Shown in pieces: positions 11,704 through 20,767 of a stretch of 64,000 bases of DNA. Made by a program: the position numbers and the translations under genes. The stretch's first letter is position 1. Each line of letters opens with the position of its first letter. The stretch spans positions 1,275,067 through 1,339,066 of the forward strand of contig CP016202.1 of NCBI GenBank assembly GCA_003433295.1, written 5' to 3'. The notes under the pieces are model-generated. The model worked only from the letters and a program-made list of their open reading frames with translations, ran no database searches and was not told the DNA's origin. Source of the stretch: Eubacterium minutum ATCC 700079. GTDB taxonomy: Bacteria; Bacillota; Clostridia; Peptostreptococcales; Anaerovoracaceae.

Positions 11704-12444
11704 ATGAACGCTATATTTGGAGTATTGGCATCGCCGTTGGCATTTGCATTGACCACGCTGTACAATATAACCCACAATTACGGAATTTCGCTTATCATTT
11801 TGACTATTATAGTTAAATTGATTCTGTATCCTTTTTACAAGAAGCAGATGCTTTCCACGTCGGGAATGGCAGAGCTTGGTCCGAGAATCAAAGAATTACA
11901 AAGACAGTACGCGGGTGATACCGCAACCATGAACCAGAAGATGCAGGAATTGTATAAAGAAGAGGGAGTAAACCCTATGGCGGGCTGTCTGCCTATGGTC
12001 ATACAGATGATCGTCATAATGGGGCTTTTCACTCTTTTGCGTAATCCACTTACATATGTTCATTCGGAGCGTATGTACTTTGCGATTCACGAGAGTTTCC
12101 TATGGATAAACGATCTTTCTCAGTCAGATCCGTGGATACTCCCTATTTTGGCGGGTGTTGCCACTTTTGCATCTTTTTATCTCGGACAGAAATACGGATC
12201 CATGGGTATTTCACCGGGTCAGAATCATAGCAAAGTGATGTCACTTATAATGAAGTACGGTTTTCCTATAATGATTACGTGGCTTGCAAAGACTTATGCG
12301 GCGGGACTTGCAACGTACTGGTTTTTGAGCCAGTTCATTCAGATTTTCTATAATTTGAGGTTTAATCAGATTAAGAAAAAGATGAATGAAGAGAAAGAAA
12401 AAAAAGGAAAAAAACATGCCGGAAGAAAAACTTCGAGGGCATAA
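11704..12444 (+). CDS. yidC: Membrane protein insertase YidC/OxaA
   Basis: The 246-residue protein has the compact five-helix OxaA core: G-I-S-L-I-I-L-T-I-I-V-K at about residues 29-40 (including the basic residue of the hydrophilic groove), then M-A-G-C-L-P-M-V-I-Q-M, and later transmembrane stretches. It lacks a clear lipoprotein signal peptide, unlike B. subtilis SpoIIIJ. The tail is very lysine-rich and could contact ribosomes. It inserts proteins with or without SecYEG. A ggagg site precedes the ATG. The next gene is khpB, as in most Firmicutes. Confidence 0.95.
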   Translation: MNAIFGVLASPLAFALTTLYNITHNYGISLIILTIIVKLILYPFYKKQMLSTSGMAELGPRIKELQRQYAGDTATMNQKMQELYKEEGVNPMAGCLPMVIQMIVIMGLFTLLRNPLTYVHSERMYFAIHESFLWINDLSQSDPWILPILAGVATFASFYLGQKYGSMGISPGQNHSKVMSLIMKYGFPIMITWLAKTYAAGLATYWFLSQFIQIFYNLRFNQIKKKMNEEKEKKGKKHAGRKTSRA

Positions 12445-12455
12445 AGGAGTAGATG

Positions 12456-13292
12456 ATGGATGTAACGGAAAAATGGGGAGATGACGTTGATTCCGCGGTT
12501 GAACTTGCTCTTGCGGAATTGAAGCTTACAAGAGAAGAAGTCGATGTAACGGTTTTGGAAGAACCGAGCAGAGGGTTCTTTGGAATAGGGTCAAAACTTG
12601 CGCTTGTAAGGGTTGAAAAAAAGAAAGAAAAAAAATCATCTGAAGCGCAGGAAGAAAAGAAATTAGATAAGAAAATACCTGAAGATAACGGTTCGAAAAA
12701 GTCGGCGAGTGAAGAAAAAAAAGCGGATAAAACCGTTAAAGTTGTTAAAGAGGAAGCAGATAGATCTGTTAAAGATAAAAAGGCGGAAAAAGTCGTTAAA
12801 GAGGAAAAGACTTTTGACATTTTTGAAGAAATGAAAGATCTTCCACCTTGTGAAAATCACGAGGCAAAGGACTTTTTACAGGAAGTGATACTGCAGATGG
12901 GGCTTAAACTTGATTTGACCGTAAATGCAGATGACAATAATGTGTACTTAAAAATCGAGGGTGCGGATTCCGGAACAATCATAGGGAAACGCGGTCAGAC
13001 ATTGGACGCTATACAGTATCTCACGAGTCTTGTCGTAAACAAAGATAAATCTGATTATGTCAAGGTTGTGATTGACGCTGAAAATTACAGAGCAAGAAGA
13101 GCGGAAACTTTGGAAAAGCTTGCTCACAGGCTTGCGGGAAAAGTTGTTCGTACGAGAAGACCGGTCAAACTCGAGCCGATGAATCCGTATGAGAGAAAGG
13201 TTATCCATTCAACACTGCAGGATGATCCCGAGGTATTGACAAGGAGTGAGGGAGAAGATCCTTATCGTAAAATTATCATCGAATTGAAATGA
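12456..13292 (+). CDS. khpB: RNA-binding protein KhpB/Jag (Jag-N, KH, R3H)
   Basis: The N-terminal Jag-N domain (with S-R-G-F-F-G-I-G near residue 50) is followed by a ~90-residue K/E-rich linker with V-V-K-E-type repeats, a KH domain with G-T-I-I-G-K-R-G-Q-T-L-D-A-I-Q-Y, and an R3H domain with N-P-Y-E-R-K-V-I-H and R-S-E-G-E-D-P-Y-R-K. With KhpA it binds many RNAs and affects cell division. Two ATGs lie together at 12453 and 12456. The second is better spaced from the ggag site (6 versus 3 bases). Confidence 0.93.
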   Translation: MDVTEKWGDDVDSAVELALAELKLTREEVDVTVLEEPSRGFFGIGSKLALVRVEKKKEKKSSEAQEEKKLDKKIPEDNGSKKSASEEKKADKTVKVVKEEADRSVKDKKAEKVVKEEKTFDIFEEMKDLPPCENHEAKDFLQEVILQMGLKLDLTVNADDNNVYLKIEGADSGTIIGKRGQTLDAIQYLTSLVVNKDKSDYVKVVIDAENYRARRAETLEKLAHRLAGKVVRTRRPVKLEPMNPYERKVIHSTLQDDPEVLTRSEGEDPYRKIIIELK

Positions 13293-13366
13293 TCTGAGAA
13301 ACCTTGTCATTCTTATTTGGCGCCGGGTCGGGCGTATATCGTATATTAAACCAAGATTATTGTTAA

Positions 13367-13392
13367 GCCCGCGTAAGCGGGTATTTTGATTT
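13367..13392 (+). terminator. Short hairpin between khpB and mnmE
   Basis: cccgc (13368-13372) and gcggg (13377-13381) flank a gtaa tetraloop and are followed by a tattttg tract. The stem is short, so termination may be partial. Confidence 0.4.
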
Positions 13393-13411
13393 ACATATTC
13401 AGGGAAACACT

Positions 13412-14785
13412 ATGGAAGAAACAATTGCTGCGATAGCTACACCTTTTGGTGAGGGCGGAATCGGAATAATACGCATGAGCGGAGAAGAATCTCTTAAAAT
13501 AGTAAAGGATATCTTCGTTCCGGCTTCAGGAAAACCTCTCACAAACAGAATGTTGACCTATGGTCATGTTTATGATGATGAAAAAAATGTGATCGATGAG
13601 GTTATGGCTGTATTTATGAAAGCCCCGAAGACATATACGAGAGAAGATGTTGTGGAGATAAATTGTCACGGCGGGGTTGTGCCTGTTCAAAAAATCCTGT
13701 CTCTGATTCTTTCGAAAGGAGCAAGACTTGCCGAACCGGGAGAGTTCACCAAGCGGGCCTTTTTAAACGGGCGTCTGGATCTGACGCAGGCGGAAGCTGT
13801 CATAGATCTTATTTCGGCAAAGGCTGAGAAGACTTTTGATGTTGCCATGAAGCAGCTGGAAGGCGTGGTTTCCGGGAAAATCAGAGAATGCAGAGAAGCT
13901 TTGACCGATGTTCTTGTAAACCTGACGGTGAATATCGATTATCCGGACGAGGACATTGAAGAGATAACTTATAAAGAACTTGCCCACGATCTCGAAACGG
14001 TTCTGTCGGAAATAAAACTTCTGCTCGCCGGTTTTGATACGGGAAGAATTTTGAAAGAGGGATTGAGAGTTGCGATAATAGGCAAACCGAATGTCGGCAA
14101 ATCCTCTCTTATGAATGCCTTGCTTAAGGAATCGAGAGCGATTGTGACCGATATCCCCGGGACTACGCGCGATACCATAGAGGAAAACCTTTCAATACGC
14201 GGAATCCCCGTTGTTTTGACCGATACCGCAGGTATAAGAGAAACTGAAGATTATGTGGAAGCCATGGGAATAGAGCGTTCAAAGGAATCTTTCAATAGAG
14301 CGGATCTAATCATCATGGTTATGGACGGCAGCGGCGAAATCGAGAATACAGATTTGGAGATAATTGAGAAACTCGACCCGGTCAAGAGCGTTATACTTCT
14401 CAATAAGAATGATCTGGCGACCGGAATCGCGGTTGACGATGTAAAGAGGATCACACCGAACGGGGAAACCGAGGTCATTTCCGTTTCCATGAAAAAAACG
14501 GACGATATTTTGCGTATCGAGGAAATCCTCCTTGAGCGGATATGTTTAGGAAAAGTGACGCAACAGAACAGTGCGGTGATTACAAATGTAAGACAGAAAA
14601 ATCTGCTTGACACGGCGGCGTTGTCGCTGTCGGACGCCATTGAGGCGACATATGCCCTTGAACCGCTTGAAGTCCTTGAAATAGATGTCAAGGAAGCTTA
14701 TCTTGCGCTTGGCGAAATTTTAGGTGAGGAAACGGCGGAGAATATACTGGAAGAAGTTTTTTCTCGCTTTTGTCTGGGGAAATAA
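13412..14785 (+). CDS. mnmE: tRNA modification GTPase MnmE
   Basis: The 457-residue protein has the N-terminal folate-binding domain, a helical domain, and an inserted Ras-like G domain with G-K-P-N-V-G-K-S-S near residue 225, the D-T-A-G switch and the N-K-N-D motif. It ends F-C-L-G-K, matching the catalytic C-(I/L/V)-G-K terminus. With MnmG it installs the carboxymethylaminomethyl group on wobble uridine 34 of tRNAs. mnmG follows two bases after the stop codon. Confidence 0.97.
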   Translation: MEETIAAIATPFGEGGIGIIRMSGEESLKIVKDIFVPASGKPLTNRMLTYGHVYDDEKNVIDEVMAVFMKAPKTYTREDVVEINCHGGVVPVQKILSLILSKGARLAEPGEFTKRAFLNGRLDLTQAEAVIDLISAKAEKTFDVAMKQLEGVVSGKIRECREALTDVLVNLTVNIDYPDEDIEEITYKELAHDLETVLSEIKLLLAGFDTGRILKEGLRVAIIGKPNVGKSSLMNALLKESRAIVTDIPGTTRDTIEENLSIRGIPVVLTDTAGIRETEDYVEAMGIERSKESFNRADLIIMVMDGSGEIENTDLEIIEKLDPVKSVILLNKNDLATGIAVDDVKRITPNGETEVISVSMKKTDDILRIEEILLERICLGKVTQQNSAVITNVRQKNLLDTAALSLSDAIEATYALEPLEVLEIDVKEAYLALGEILGEETAENILEEVFSRFCLGK

Positions 14786-14787
14786 GT

Positions 14788-16659
14788 ATGAATAAAGTTT
14801 TTATGGGAGAATACGACATAATAGTTGTGGGTGCGGGCCATGCGGGGTGTGAGGCCGCACTCGCTGCGGCAAGAATGAATAAAAAAACTCTTATTTTTTC
14901 GATCAACCTTGAGGCTATCGCAATGATGCCCTGCAATCCCTCAATAGGGGGAACGGGTAAAGGACATCTTGTGAGAGAAATAGACGCCTTGGGAGGTGAG
15001 ATGGGAATAAATATAGACAAAGCCTTTATACAGAGCAGGATGCTCAATACGGGCAAAGGTCCCGCGGTCCATTCCCTGCGTGCGCAGGCCGATAAGAACA
15101 GGTATCATCTGGAGATGAAAAAGACGCTGGAGAAGCAGGAAAATCTTGACATCAAGCAGGATGAAGTCACGGATTTGGCAATTGAGGGAGATACGGTCGC
15201 GGGGGTCGTTACAAGGACAAACTCATTTTATGCCGCAAAGGCTGTGATACTGGCAACGGGAACTTTTCTGCGAGGTAAAATTTTCATAGGTGACAGTAGT
15301 TTTGCAAGCGGCCCGAACGGTCTTGCATCATCTGAAACTCTGTCGGGGAACCTGATGAAGCACGGAATTGAATTCAGGAGATTTAAGACGGGAACTCCGG
15401 CACGGGCGCTGTCGTCAGGTTTTGATTACGATAAAATGGTGCGTCAGAAAGGCGATACCGCAATTGTCCCGTTTTCCTTTATGAACGATACGCTTGAGAG
15501 AGATCAGGTCGATTGCTGGCTAACATATACAAATGAGGAAACACACAGAGTAATACGCAACAATTTTCATCGTTCGGCGCTGTTCGGAGGGGAAATAGAG
15601 GGCATCGGACCGAGATACTGCCCGTCGATCGAAGATAAGGTGCATAGATTCGCGGATAAAAAACGCCATCAGCTCTTTGTGGAGCCTGAAGGTTTGGAAA
15701 CCGAAGAAATGTATATACAGGGGATGTCGTCGAGCATGCCGGAAGATGTCCAGCGGGATTTTTATCATACGATAGAGGGACTTGAAAATATCGTGATTAC
15801 CCGTCCCGCATACGCCATTGAGTATGACTGTATAGATCCTCTGAATCTGAAAGCCACGCTGGAATACATGGGGATAGAGGGCTTATTTTGCGCCGGACAG
15901 TTTAACGGCAGTTCCGGGTATGAAGAAGCGGCTGCGCAGGGCTTGATTGCAGGCATAAACGCTTCACTGAAAATAAGCGGAAAGCCGTCTTTTGTACCTG
16001 ACAGGAGTGAAGCCTATATAGGTGTTTTGATAGACGATCTGGTGACCAAGGGAACCAATGAACCTTACAGGATAATGACCAGCCGGGCGGAATACAGACT
16101 TGTTCTGCGTCAGGACAATGCGGATGAGCGTCTGACACCCAAGGGATATGAGATCGGCATGGTTTCAGAGGAGCGTTACAACAGGTATAAAAGCAAGCAG
16201 GAGAACGTGAACAGGGAAATTGAACGGCTGAAAAGGACTGTGGTGAATGAAGCTACCGCCGAACCTTACTTGAAACTTAAGGGCAGTAATCCGTTGAAGC
16301 GTCCGTCTTCTCTTTATGAGCTGCTGAAAAGACCGGAAATAGATTATACTTCCCTTGCGGATATTGACCCCGGAAGACCGACACTTTCTTCGCATGAGGC
16401 GGATTGTGTTCAAGTTAATATAAAATATGAGGGCTACATAAAAAAGCAGATGCAGCAGGTTGAGAAGTTCAAGAGGCTTGAAGACAAGAAGCTTTCGGAA
16501 ACTTTGGATTACGATAAGATAGAGGGACTGCGCTTGGAGGCCGCACAAAAATTGAACAGGATAAAACCTGTTTCCATAGGGCAGGCATCGAGGATCTCGG
16601 GGGTGTCGCCTGCCGATATAAATGTACTGCTCGTTTACCTTGAGAAGATGAAGCGTTGA
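14788..16659 (+). CDS. mnmG: tRNA uridine-5-carboxymethylaminomethyl modification enzyme MnmG
   Basis: The 623-residue flavoprotein has the N-terminal FAD motif [10 protein letters not shown], the M-P-C-N-P-S-I-G-G family block, [11 protein letters not shown] and the helical C-terminal domain that binds MnmE. An in-frame ATG at 14770 overlaps mnmE. I chose 14788 because a tgggga site is spaced 7 bases upstream and the protein then begins just before the nucleotide-binding strand. Confidence 0.96.
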   Translation: MNKVFMGEYDIIVVGAGHAGCEAALAAARMNKKTLIFSINLEAIAMMPCNPSIGGTGKGHLVREIDALGGEMGINIDKAFIQSRMLNTGKGPAVHSLRAQADKNRYHLEMKKTLEKQENLDIKQDEVTDLAIEGDTVAGVVTRTNSFYAAKAVILATGTFLRGKIFIGDSSFASGPNGLASSETLSGNLMKHGIEFRRFKTGTPARALSSGFDYDKMVRQKGDTAIVPFSFMNDTLERDQVDCWLTYTNEETHRVIRNNFHRSALFGGEIEGIGPRYCPSIEDKVHRFADKKRHQLFVEPEGLETEEMYIQGMSSSMPEDVQRDFYHTIEGLENIVITRPAYAIEYDCIDPLNLKATLEYMGIEGLFCAGQFNGSSGYEEAAAQGLIAGINASLKISGKPSFVPDRSEAYIGVLIDDLVTKGTNEPYRIMTSRAEYRLVLRQDNADERLTPKGYEIGMVSEERYNRYKSKQENVNREIERLKRTVVNEATAEPYLKLKGSNPLKRPSSLYELLKRPEIDYTSLADIDPGRPTLSSHEADCVQVNIKYEGYIKKQMQQVEKFKRLEDKKLSETLDYDKIEGLRLEAAQKLNRIKPVSIGQASRISGVSPADINVLLVYLEKMKR

Positions 16660-16662
16660 TAT

Positions 16663-17412
16663 ATGTGGAAAGAAATGGAATCAGCACAAAACACATTGAG
16701 AGAACTTTTTATTAAATATGATATTCCATGCTCTGCCGGGCAACGCGGGAGTTTGGAAAAATACATGGAACTTGTGTTAAAGAAAAATAAGCATGTGAAT
16801 TTGACCTCTATCGATGAACCGTATGAATTTCTGGTAAAACATTTTCTCGATTCCGCCGTTCTTTTGAAGACGGCAGAGTACGAAAATGCGGGGAAAATAT
16901 TGGATTTAGGTACGGGAGGAGGCTTTCCGGGAGTACCTCTTGCGATACTTTCGCCGGAAAAAAATTTCACCTTGATCGACTCGTTGAGCAAAAGAGTGCG
17001 GGCAGTCGAAGAGATGACATCGCAGGTCCGGCTTTCCAACGTGGAAGTAATGCATGGCAGGGCGGAAGAACTTGCTGCAAATGCGGACTTTCGAGATCGA
17101 TACGATATGTGCGTTTCAAGAGCGGTAAGTAACTTTGCTACACTTGTTGAATATTGCCTGCCTTTTGTTAAAAAAGGAGGATTCTTCGTCGCATATAAGA
17201 GCGGGAATTTTGAAGAAGAATTGTCGGATGCCGGATCCGCGACAGATGCTTTGAAAGGAGAATTTTATTCTGCAAGAACCTTTGATATTGAGGGGAACTC
17301 AAGAACCTTGATTTTTATCCGAAAAACGGAAGCAACACCGGATCGCTTTCCCCGTAAGGCGGGAAAAGCACTTAAAAATCCCATAAAAGACGGTAAAAGA
17401 GAAGTGAAATAA
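16663..17412 (+). CDS. rsmG: 16S rRNA (guanine-527 N7) methyltransferase RsmG
   Basis: The 249-residue Rossmann methyltransferase has the SAM-binding I-L-D-L-G-T-G-G-G-F-P-G block near residue 80, an upstream H-F-L-D-S region, and S-R-A-V later. It methylates G527 of 16S rRNA. It starts 3 bases after mnmG. A second in-frame ATG at 16675 is possible, and neither has a strong ribosome site. A basic C-terminal tail of ~30 residues after F-I-R-K-T is longer than usual. parS and parAB follow. Confidence 0.95.
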   Translation: MWKEMESAQNTLRELFIKYDIPCSAGQRGSLEKYMELVLKKNKHVNLTSIDEPYEFLVKHFLDSAVLLKTAEYENAGKILDLGTGGGFPGVPLAILSPEKNFTLIDSLSKRVRAVEEMTSQVRLSNVEVMHGRAEELAANADFRDRYDMCVSRAVSNFATLVEYCLPFVKKGGFFVAYKSGNFEEELSDAGSATDALKGEFYSARTFDIEGNSRTLIFIRKTEATPDRFPRKAGKALKNPIKDGKREVK

Positions 17413-17503
17413 GAAGTTATCGGGAGCAGAAGACGGGGACGGAAAATATCAACCGAAGAATACACGCAAGGCACACAGATGGGCAAAAATGGAAAAGGAG
17501 AAC

Positions 17504-17547
17504 AAATCCCAAGAGGATGTTTCACGTGAAACATCCTCTTGGGATTT
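17504..17547. promoter_or_regulatory. parS: parS centromere site inside a perfect 44-bp palindrome
   Basis: The 16-bp core at 17518-17533 reads tgtttcacgtgaaaca, a perfect match to the Firmicute ParB-binding consensus. It sits at the centre of a 44-bp perfect inverted repeat with no loop (arms of 22 bp). The long arms could also act as a terminator-like hairpin for the mnmE-mnmG-rsmG transcript. It is 171 bp before parA. Confidence 0.93.
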
Positions 17548-17663
17548 AAGTCAGGAGAGTTTATGCAAAGAAAAAAGCGTACGAACACGGGATATTATCA
17601 CACTCTTTCTGAAATACATATGTGGTTTTTCCGAAAATAGTAGAATTATATTCAGATGTGGTC

Positions 17664-17703
17664 TATAATGGAAGTCTAATGAAAATGAAAAAGGAGAAAA
17701 GCA
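17664..17703 (+). promoter_or_regulatory. Probable parA promoter -10 box and ribosome site
   Basis: TATAAT at 17664-17669 has only a weak -35 (tagaat) 17 bp upstream. An aaggag ribosome site then precedes the GTG start of parA. Confidence 0.45.
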
Positions 17704-18480
17704 GTGGGAAAAGCGATTGCAATTTTTAATCAAAAAGGTGGTGTCGGCAAGACGACGACAAACATCAACCTGGGAGCATGTCTTGCACAGAAAGACAAGA
17801 AAGTGCTTATGCTTGATATAGATCCGCAAGGCAACACCACCAGCGGCATAGGAATATCCAAGAAAGACTTAAGATATACTGTGTATGAGCTTTTGATAGA
17901 GAGTAATTTTGATCCGCATGATGCGATTATCCATACAGGGGTGAAGAACCTGGATTTGATACCTGCCAATGTCGATCTGGCGGGAGCCGAGATAGAATTG
18001 GTTCAACTGGAAGGGAGAGAGAAACGTCTGCGGAAAGCCATCGATCGTATCAGGAATGAATATGATTACATATTCATAGATTGTCCGCCGTCGCTTGGTC
18101 TGTTGACGATAAACTCCTTAAGCGCGGTTGAAAGTGTTCTGATTCCTATCCAGTGTGAGTTTTACGCATTGGAAGGCGTAAGTCAGCTTATGAGCACAAT
18201 AGAGTTGGTGAGAAAAAGCCTGAAAAAAGATTTGCAGGTTGAAGGTGTTGTATTGAGCATGTTCGACGGAAGGACCAATCTGTCCATACAGGTGGTGCAG
18301 GAAGTAAAAAGATATTTTGGCGCGAAGGTTTATTCCACTGTGATTCCGAGAAATATAAGGTTGGCGGAAGCCCCGAGTTTTGGTTTGCCTATAGTTGAAT
18401 ACGATCCGAAATCCAAGGGTGCCGTGGCATACAGAGAATTTGCAAAGGAGTTCCTTGAAAGAGAGGCAAGCAGCAGATGA
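17704..18480 (+). CDS. parA: Chromosome partitioning ATPase ParA/Soj
   Basis: The 258-residue protein has the deviant Walker A K-G-G-V-G-K-T-T-T near residue 12, a second motif D-I-D-P-Q-G-N-T-T, and Walker B-like Y-I-F-I-D-C-P-P. It is a Soj-type short ParA without an N-terminal DNA-binding domain. It moves ParB-parS complexes and, in Bacillus, also regulates DnaA. The start is GTG, chosen for its strong ribosome site. The stop overlaps parB by 4 bases (ATGA). Confidence 0.97.
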   Translation: MGKAIAIFNQKGGVGKTTTNINLGACLAQKDKKVLMLDIDPQGNTTSGIGISKKDLRYTVYELLIESNFDPHDAIIHTGVKNLDLIPANVDLAGAEIELVQLEGREKRLRKAIDRIRNEYDYIFIDCPPSLGLLTINSLSAVESVLIPIQCEFYALEGVSQLMSTIELVRKSLKKDLQVEGVVLSMFDGRTNLSIQVVQEVKRYFGAKVYSTVIPRNIRLAEAPSFGLPIVEYDPKSKGAVAYREFAKEFLEREASSR

Positions 18481-19388
18481 GTGCTAAAGGAAAGGCAAGA
18501 GGTCTTGGGAGAGGTCTGGATGCATTGTTTGCGGATCAGGCGCCGATAGTTCAGCCCGATTCTCCGCAGGCTGGAAAAGATGACTATGAAAGCGGAAGAA
18601 GAGAGAACGCGGGCGGCGTGTCGTACATAGATATAAATGACATTAAGCCGAATACAGAGCAGCCGCGTCGGAATTTTGATCCCGATAAGATAAGCGAACT
18701 GGCAAATTCCATAACGGAGCATGGCATCATACAGCCTCTGGTTGTCAGAAAAAAAGACGGACAGTATGAAATAGTTGCGGGAGAACGCAGATGGAGAGCA
18801 TCGCGGGAAGCGGGACTGAAATCTGTGCCGTGCATCGTAAGAGAATTTTCCGATGAAGAAAATATGCTGATCGCCATAATCGAGAACATGCAGCGCGAGG
18901 ATCTCAATCCGATCGAGGAAGCCATGGGTCTTGAGCAGATGATGAAAACATACGGCATGACACAGGAAGAAATTTCCAGAAGCGTGAGCAAGAGCAGACC
19001 TTATATAAGTAATATGCTAAGGCTTTTAAAGTTGCCGGAAGAGGTGAGAACTTTTGTGGAAGAAGGGAAAATTTCCACAGGTCATGCGAGGGCGTTAATA
19101 AATGTCGGAAACAGTGAAAAACAAAGAAAGCTATGTCAAATGATTGTAAAGGAAGGGATATCCGTGCGGCAGATCGAGTCTCTGGCGGCGGATGAAAAGA
19201 AGCCGCGCAGAAAACCTCTTAAAAAGGTAAAGACGGCGGAAACCCTCAGCATAGAAAGGGAACTGAAAGAACTGTACGGAACGAAGGTTTCGATCAATCA
19301 AAAGGGAAGTAAGGGCTCCATAGAATTGGAATTTTACAGTCACGATGAATTGAATAGACTTATAGATATGTTGAAATACAAGTTTTAA
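18477..19388 (+). CDS. parB: Chromosome partitioning CTPase ParB/Spo0J
   Basis: The 303-residue protein has the N-terminal G-L-G-R-G-L-D-A-L-F tag that engages ParA, the CTP/ParB-N domain with G-E-R-R-W-R-A and E-N-M-Q-R-E-D-L-N-P-I-E-E-A, a helix-turn-helix (T-Q-E-E-I-S-R-S-V-S-K-S-R-P-Y-I-S-N), and a C-terminal dimer domain. It loads at parS and spreads on DNA. It overlaps parA and is followed by a strong terminator. Confidence 0.97.
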   Translation: MSAKGKARGLGRGLDALFADQAPIVQPDSPQAGKDDYESGRRENAGGVSYIDINDIKPNTEQPRRNFDPDKISELANSITEHGIIQPLVVRKKDGQYEIVAGERRWRASREAGLKSVPCIVREFSDEENMLIAIIENMQREDLNPIEEAMGLEQMMKTYGMTQEEISRSVSKSRPYISNMLRLLKLPEEVRTFVEEGKISTGHARALINVGNSEKQRKLCQMIVKEGISVRQIESLAADEKKPRRKPLKKVKTAETLSIERELKELYGTKVSINQKGSKGSIELEFYSHDELNRLIDMLKYKF

Positions 19389-19407
19389 CGGCATTTGTTT
19401 CACATGA

Positions 19408-19467
19408 AAACAAGGGGTTGCCGCACAGTTGATTGAATAAATCAACCGGAGCGGCAACCCCTTGTTT
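19408..19467 (+). terminator. Strong terminator after parB
   Basis: A 17-bp stem formed by 19408-19424 and 19451-19467 (core caaggggttgccgc with its complement) has a nested agttgatt/aatcaacc hairpin in the loop and flanking A- and T-rich edges. It could stop transcription from both strands, since the methyltransferase gene converges. Confidence 0.8.
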
Positions 19468-19519
19468 ATTGATCCTGAACATCGACATATCCGAAAAATG
19501 AGAATATGTCCACTGTATA

Positions 19520-20281
19520 TTATTTCACCTTTACGCTGAAGTTGGCTACGTAGCCGAGCTGTTCCGAGTGTTCTTCAAAGAAATCGAACATGGCGGTGAA
19601 CATCTGCCGGTTTTCTTTCTTCATGGCATTTGACAGTATCTTCATCGCACCTGATGGACCTTCATCACGGATCATGCCCGCAGGGTCGAGGAGTGTCATT
19701 TTGCCGTATTTCTGTTCTGTCCTGAAGGAGTGGGACTCAATCTTATCCTTCCAGCCGTTCAGAGTCAGCGGTTCAACATGCACGTTTATTGTTCGCGAAA
19801 GTCCGGCGATGACTTCTTTCTGACGTTCAGGATCGTCTTCGCGCAAAAACACATCGTGCGTGAGCAATATGCCGCCCGGCTTCAGCACCCTGGAATACTC
19901 GGAAAGTGCACGGTCTTTGTCATCTCCCACGAGCATGGTAAGCATTGCCTCGTTGACGAGGACGTCGAAACTTTCATCTTCAAAAGGAAGCTCGAAAGCG
20001 CTTGCCTTGACGACTGAAAGTTTATTTTGCAGATTGTTTTTCCTGATATTCTCCTTTGCCTTTTCAATCGCTACATCATCCATATCCACACCGACTATAT
20101 TGCAACCGCTTTTTCCGGCAACCTGAATCATCGTGGTTCCCATATTGCAGGCAACCTCCAGAACTTTTGAATCTTCCTTTATATTAGCCTTTTCCAGCAA
20201 CCAGCCGGTGGCTTCCACTCCGCCCGGACGAAGTTTGGTTTTTCCCAATCTTGCCAAAAATGAATGTCCTGCTTCTCTCAT
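19520..20281 (-). CDS. Class I SAM-dependent methyltransferase, UbiE-like
   Basis: The 253-residue protein has SAM motif I as V-L-E-V-A-C-N-M-G-T-T, an acidic post-I V-G-V-D-M-D-D, motif II F-D-V-L-V-N-E-A-M-L-T and motif III L-K-P-G-G-I-L-L-T-H. N-M in place of the usual G-x-G is noticeable but seen in related methyltransferase families. The substrate cannot be inferred. An aaggagg site precedes the ATG. It is a single-gene unit converging on parB. Confidence 0.82.
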   Translation of the reverse strand: MREAGHSFLARLGKTKLRPGGVEATGWLLEKANIKEDSKVLEVACNMGTTMIQVAGKSGCNIVGVDMDDVAIEKAKENIRKNNLQNKLSVVKASAFELPFEDESFDVLVNEAMLTMLVGDDKDRALSEYSRVLKPGGILLTHDVFLREDDPERQKEVIAGLSRTINVHVEPLTLNGWKDKIESHSFRTEQKYGKMTLLDPAGMIRDEGPSGAMKILSNAMKKENRQMFTAMFDFFEEHSEQLGYVANFSVKVK

Positions 20282-20767
20282 ACCGATATCCTCCTTGTAG
20301 TTTATAGATGCCCGGGATGATCACACCCGTCTAACTATATCCGCCTAAGACAGTTGATAAGCTTATATGTGCGAAATTATATCCGGGCCGTATTTTGTTA
20401 GCCATCTTTAACATACCCTGTCCGGAAAAGATTAAACCTGAAAAAAATTTTTAATTTCTTTCAGGTTTATCGCCCTTTTGGTATGACGGCATTCCAATCA
20501 TACTCACTTTCTATTTCTTATACTTACTCGCTGCATGTCGGGAAAACTCCACAAAACTTGACACCGTGGGCGCGCTGAGTTGGTGTTTTTTCAAAAAAAT
20601 GATATAATACGACGATAAGCCTGTGACACGGGGAACAATCGAAAGCGTGGAAAGAGTTTTTCGATGAAAGAAGAAAGAATGTGAAAGTCCCGCAAAAGGG
20701 TGACAGGGAGATAAGAGCCCGCAGAGGAAGCGAGCGGGGAAGATCCCGCAAAAGGGAAATAAGAAAG
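20282..20767. other. Long intergenic region upstream of gdpP
   Basis: It holds, in order: a hairpin with stem aaacctgaaa (20434-20443)/tttcaggttt (20459-20468); a partial copy (20535-20569) of the dispersed CTTGACACCGT repeat; a promoter near 20579-20607; and a leader with two copies of cccgcaaaaggg (20689-20700 and 20745-20756) 56 bp apart. The tail between the hairpin and the repeat copy is plain AT-rich DNA. Confidence 0.6.
20579..20607 (+). promoter_or_regulatory. Predicted promoter of gdpP-rplI-dnaB
   Basis: TTGGTG and a perfect TATAAT (20602-20607) are separated by 17 bp. The TTGACA just upstream, in the dispersed repeat, is too far away to be its -35. Confidence 0.6.

Noticed and set aside
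19400-19416. Second parS-like site tgtttcacatgaaaaca after parB
   Set aside because: It has an inserted base and a changed centre, so palindromy is lost. At most a degenerate site.
20535-20607. TTGACA of the dispersed repeat as -35 of the gdpP promoter
   Set aside because: It lies far more than 17 bp from the TATAAT. TTGGTG at 17 bp is the better -35.
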